From Pseudomonas fluorescens (GTDB lineage: Bacteria; Pseudomonadota; Gammaproteobacteria; Pseudomonadales; Pseudomonadaceae): 64,000 nt of DNA. The stretch covers positions 293,288 through 357,287 of the forward strand of contig NZ_JAGGOG010000013.1 of assembly GCF_018614655.1 (NCBI RefSeq), written 5' to 3'. Of this stretch, positions 62,701-64,000 are shown in pieces; positions within the stretch are counted from its first letter, which is position 1, and the number at the start of each line of letters is the position of its first letter. The notes under the pieces are model-generated. The model was not told where the DNA came from. It saw only the letters and a list, made by a program, of their open reading frames with translations, and did no database searches. The position numbers and the translations under genes are program-made.

Positions 62701-63330
62701 GTCATGGACGTAAGTCAGCTCACCGGTGGCCTTGCCGGGAATATCCACCCGAGCAGCGCCCTTGCCCACCAGCCGGTAGTCGCCGATAGCCTTGAGCGGC
62801 GCATCGCCAGAAATGCGCAGCTCATCATGTTCGCCGCGCACCAGTTCGCCGTAGGTGGTCGTGCGCCCGTCTTCGGCGTGAATGACGCCAGCGTCGACCT
62901 GCAAGCTATCTGGCGCAACATCCCAGCGCCGGGCCGCACGCGCCAACAGGAAGCGTCGGGCTTCGGCGGCCGCGTTACGCAACGGAATCGCCGAAATCTG
63001 CAATGTTGCACTGGCGATGGTCGCGCCCTGGTTCGGTGCTCGCTCGGTGTCGCCGAGCACCATGCGCACCTGCTCCAGGGTCAGGTCCAGTTCTTCAGCG
63101 ACGATCTGCGCCAACGCGGTGCGAATGCCGGTGCCCAGATCGACATGGCCATTGAAGGCGTACACCAGGCCGTCGTCATTTACCGCAATAAACAACCCCA
63201 ACTCCGTGGGTTTGACTGTCGGTGTACCGCCTTTGGCCACCGGCCCCGACGGCGGCAGCACGTCATCGACGATCAGCAGGACGCCAGCCTTGGCCAGCCA
63301 TTGGTCTCGGGAAGGGATTGCGTCTGTCAT
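59794..63330 (-). CDS. NicB-like molybdenum hydroxylase large subunit fused to triheme cytochrome c
   Basis: A 1178-residue subunit. Order: molybdopterin-binding domain (first about 740 residues, with FNGHVDLGTGIRTALAQI and catalytic-Glu motif MGAGESASVPS), one membrane helix (about 750-775) and a C-terminal cytochrome part with three CxxCH motifs (CAVCH, CAACH, CKACH). This matches nicotinate dehydrogenase NicB in length and layout. With the [2Fe-2S] partner it hydroxylates N-heteroaromatics such as nicotinate. No other nic genes are in the window, so the substrate is uncertain. ATG 63330 is chosen by ribosome-site spacing; 63336 is possible. Confidence 0.88.
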   Translation of the reverse strand: MTDAIPSRDQWLAKAGVLLIVDDVLPPSGPVAKGGTPTVKPTELGLFIAVNDDGLVYAFNGHVDLGTGIRTALAQIVAEELDLTLEQVRMVLGDTERAPNQGATIASATLQISAIPLRNAAAEARRFLLARAARRWDVAPDSLQVDAGVIHAEDGRTTTYGELVRGEHDELRISGDAPLKAIGDYRLVGKGAARVDIPGKATGELTYVHDMRVPDMLHGRVVRPPYAGLDCGDFVGNSLLSVDESSIAHIPGVVAVVVIRDFVGVVALREEQAIKAAEALQVHWKPWNHKLPDMSDVEQAIRDNPRVRRTVLDQGHVDETLAAATQRMPRTYLWPYQMHGSIGPSCGVADYHPTGSRVWSGSQNPHLLRADLAWLLECAEESIEVIRMEAAGCYGRNCADDVCADALLLSRAVGKPVRVQLTREQEHLWEPKGTAQLMDVDGGLNADGSIAAYDFETSYPSNGAPTLALLLTGRVEPVSAMFEMGDRTSIPPYDIENMRVTINDMAPIVRASWMRGVSAPPNTFAHESYIDELAFAAGVDPVEYRLRYLKDERAIDLVKSTAERANWVPRTAPMQTPNEDHLLRGRGFAYARYIHSKFPGFGAAWAAWVADVAVDKQTGDVSVTRVVIGHDSGMMINPAGVQHQIHGNVIQSTSRVLKERVTFEESTVASKEWGGYPILTFPEVPQIDVLMMPRQDQPPMGAGESASVPSAAAIANAIYDATGIRFRELPITPERVLAALNAGTLGEPAKSPEKRKKWLFGSLFAAFGAVLGMAATAWPFHSEIAPIAPPSAGTWSKATLERGRLLAAVGDCAVCHTAPGGATNAGGLAMHTPFGTLYSSNITPDVKTGIGNWSYPAFERAMRDGIGRDGRNLYPAFPYTAFRNINDADMQALYAYLMSQAPVGQAPIPNAMSFPFNLRPLMAGWNALFLRRGEITVQPQRSEQWNRGAYLVNGLGHCAACHSPRNVMGAEKGGAAFLAGGRVDGWEVPALNGLSKAPTPWTEDQLFTYLSTGYSDAHGVATGPMGPVVTELVKLPKTDIRAMAVYLASLNSDVSAETQPVAATTVPNANGRRVFEGSCKACHADGLGPKLFGVSPSLATNTNVHSDQPDNLIKVILQGISTPATKDLGYMPGFKDSLSNTQVAELAAYLRGRFAPNAPGWEGLEQKVAQLRANPGSH

Positions 63331-63346
63331 GGTCATCGATCCACGT

Positions 63347-63823
63347 TCAAGGCATTTGCTGGGCGGCACGCAGCACCGCCCGGAGAATTTCGATATGGGT
63401 GCCGCAGCGGCAGAGATTGGCCGAGAGCTCGTTGCGGATCTCGGTTTCGCTGGGGTGCGGATTGCGGTCGAGCAAGGCTTTGGCCGTCATGATCATGCCG
63501 TTGAGGCAATAACCGCACTGCGCGGCCTGCTCGTCGATAAACGCTTGTTGCACCGGGTGCGGCGCCTCGCGACTGCCCAGGCCTTCCAGGGTGACAATCG
63601 CCCGGCCTACGGCGCCGGACAGCGGGAACACACAGGCCCTGGCCGCCACGCCATCGATGATCACCGTGCAGGCGCCACACTCCCCCAGGCCGCAGCCGTA
63701 CTTGGGGCCGTTGAGTTGCAGGTCATTGCGCAAGATCAGCAATAGCGGCGTGTCCGCCATTGCGCTGACCTCTGTGGTGTGGCCATTGACCTCAAGCGCT
63801 ACCGTGATGTGCTGGCTGATCAT
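63347..63823 (-). CDS. NicA-like [2Fe-2S] subunit of molybdenum hydroxylase
   Basis: A 158-residue iron-sulfur subunit, the same length as NicA. Cluster motifs GCGLGECGACTVIIDG and CGYCLNGMIM with CRCGTHIEI are intact. It is the first gene of the two-gene operon, followed after about 16 nt by the NicB-like gene. The two 19-nt repeats at 63844 and 63915 lie immediately upstream and are likely operator sites. It hands electrons from the molybdenum centre to the cytochrome domain. Confidence 0.92.
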   Translation of the reverse strand: MISQHITVALEVNGHTTEVSAMADTPLLLILRNDLQLNGPKYGCGLGECGACTVIIDGVAARACVFPLSGAVGRAIVTLEGLGSREAPHPVQQAFIDEQAAQCGYCLNGMIMTAKALLDRNPHPSETEIRNELSANLCRCGTHIEILRAVLRAAQQMP

Positions 63824-63843
63824 TCGCTTCGCCCATTGCAGTT

Positions 63844-63933
63844 GGTGAAGTACTCACTACATGAAACAGCCGTGAAAAAAATCGCGCACTTGAGGTCTCG
63901 CGACACACTTGACTGGTGAAGTGGTTACTACAT
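63844..63933. promoter_or_regulatory. Tandem 19-nt operator-like repeats upstream of the NicA-like gene
   Basis: GGTGAAGTACTCACTACAT at 63844-63862 and GGTGAAGTGGTTACTACAT at 63915-63933 differ only in the central four bases. Each half shows partial dyad symmetry (AGT-N4-ACT). Spacing start to start is 71 nt. One copy lies about 20 nt before the start codon and the other about 90 nt before it, consistent with repressor or activator binding on both sides of the promoter. Confidence 0.6.
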
Positions 63934-63979
63934 CAATGCAGAGCAAAAACGATGCCAGCCCGGCACATCCTCCACCGTC

Positions 63980-64000
63980 CGTAGCAGCTGTCGAGCTCAA
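63980..64000. repeat. Partial REP-like arm at the window end
   Basis: CGTAGCAGCTGTCGAGCTCA matches the left arm of the GCTGTCGAGC family. The partner arm lies outside the window. Confidence 0.75.

Noticed and set aside
62050..63492. 480-codon open frame on the plus strand
   Set aside because: It is the complement of the NicB-like gene. The protein reads as Arg/His/Gln-rich filler with no motif, and the minus strand has a full set of conserved motifs.

Overview
The window is chromosomal DNA from a Pseudomonas, most likely of the P. fluorescens group. This rests on the high-GC codon usage, several Pseudomonas-type REP palindromes, an arsRBC operon, a PueB-like RTX lipase, NicAB-like and IorAB-like molybdenum hydroxylases, and many small proteins of pseudomonad style. 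The species cannot be fixed from the sequence alone. There are no rRNA genes, insertion sequences or CRISPR arrays. Two tRNA genes are present (Leu-UAA and Cys-GCA).

Layout. 0-7.5 kb: the 3' end of modC, topoisomerase IB, an ABC-F ATPase, a DUF1275 membrane protein, azlCD and an alpha/beta hydrolase. 7.6-10.5 kb: arsR-arsB-arsC and a LysE exporter. 10.7-14.1 kb: the Mg2+-transporting ATPase mgtA behind a long leader that holds a Pro-rich ORF, a terminator hairpin and a 12-codon ORF. 14.2-21 kb: mixed genes (SLOG/DUF2493, a barrel-like protein, DUF533, DinB, GFA, LysE, tRNA-Leu, two low-complexity secreted proteins, a methyltransferase).

21.2-35.1 kb is the most distinctive region. It is a coherent catabolic island: an IorAB-type molybdenum hydroxylase with its LysR on the minus strand, and a second LysR followed by a long plus-strand series. 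The series is two tandem amidohydrolases of the ACMSD/decarboxylase type, UbiD-like decarboxylase, UbiX-like flavin prenyltransferase, CobW GTPase, NCS2 nucleobase permease, an ATZ/TRZ-type aminohydrolase and a Tsx-like outer-membrane channel. Together these could take up an N-heteroaromatic (nucleobase- or pteridine-like, probably carboxylated) compound, then hydroxylate, deaminate and decarboxylate it. The substrate is not determined by the sequence. One of the two tandem amidohydrolases has lost the HxH metal motif that its neighbour keeps.

35-50 kb: small enzymes and regulators (GFA, VOC, AraC, SDR), a 27-residue membrane peptide, a pair of related small proteins, the RTX lipase, a two-component system, an HxlR/quinone-reductase pair and a LysR/azoreductase pair. 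50-57 kb is an accessory stretch with lower GC. It has a CigR-like protein, a truncated acetyltransferase, a LysR/ABM/glyoxalase module, and a decayed prophage tail remnant (M and an L::K fusion) beside tRNA-Cys. 57-64 kb: gamma-glutamyltranspeptidase, a TetR regulator, and a NicAB-like molybdenum hydroxylase with a fused triheme cytochrome c, preceded by two tandem operator-like repeats.

Inverted repeats with arms built on GCTGTCGAGC...GAGGCTGCG recur at about 5.1, 50.3 and 59.7 kb and at the window end, with a related element at 14.1 kb. Other REP palindromes lie at about 25.9, 34.1 and 57.1 kb.
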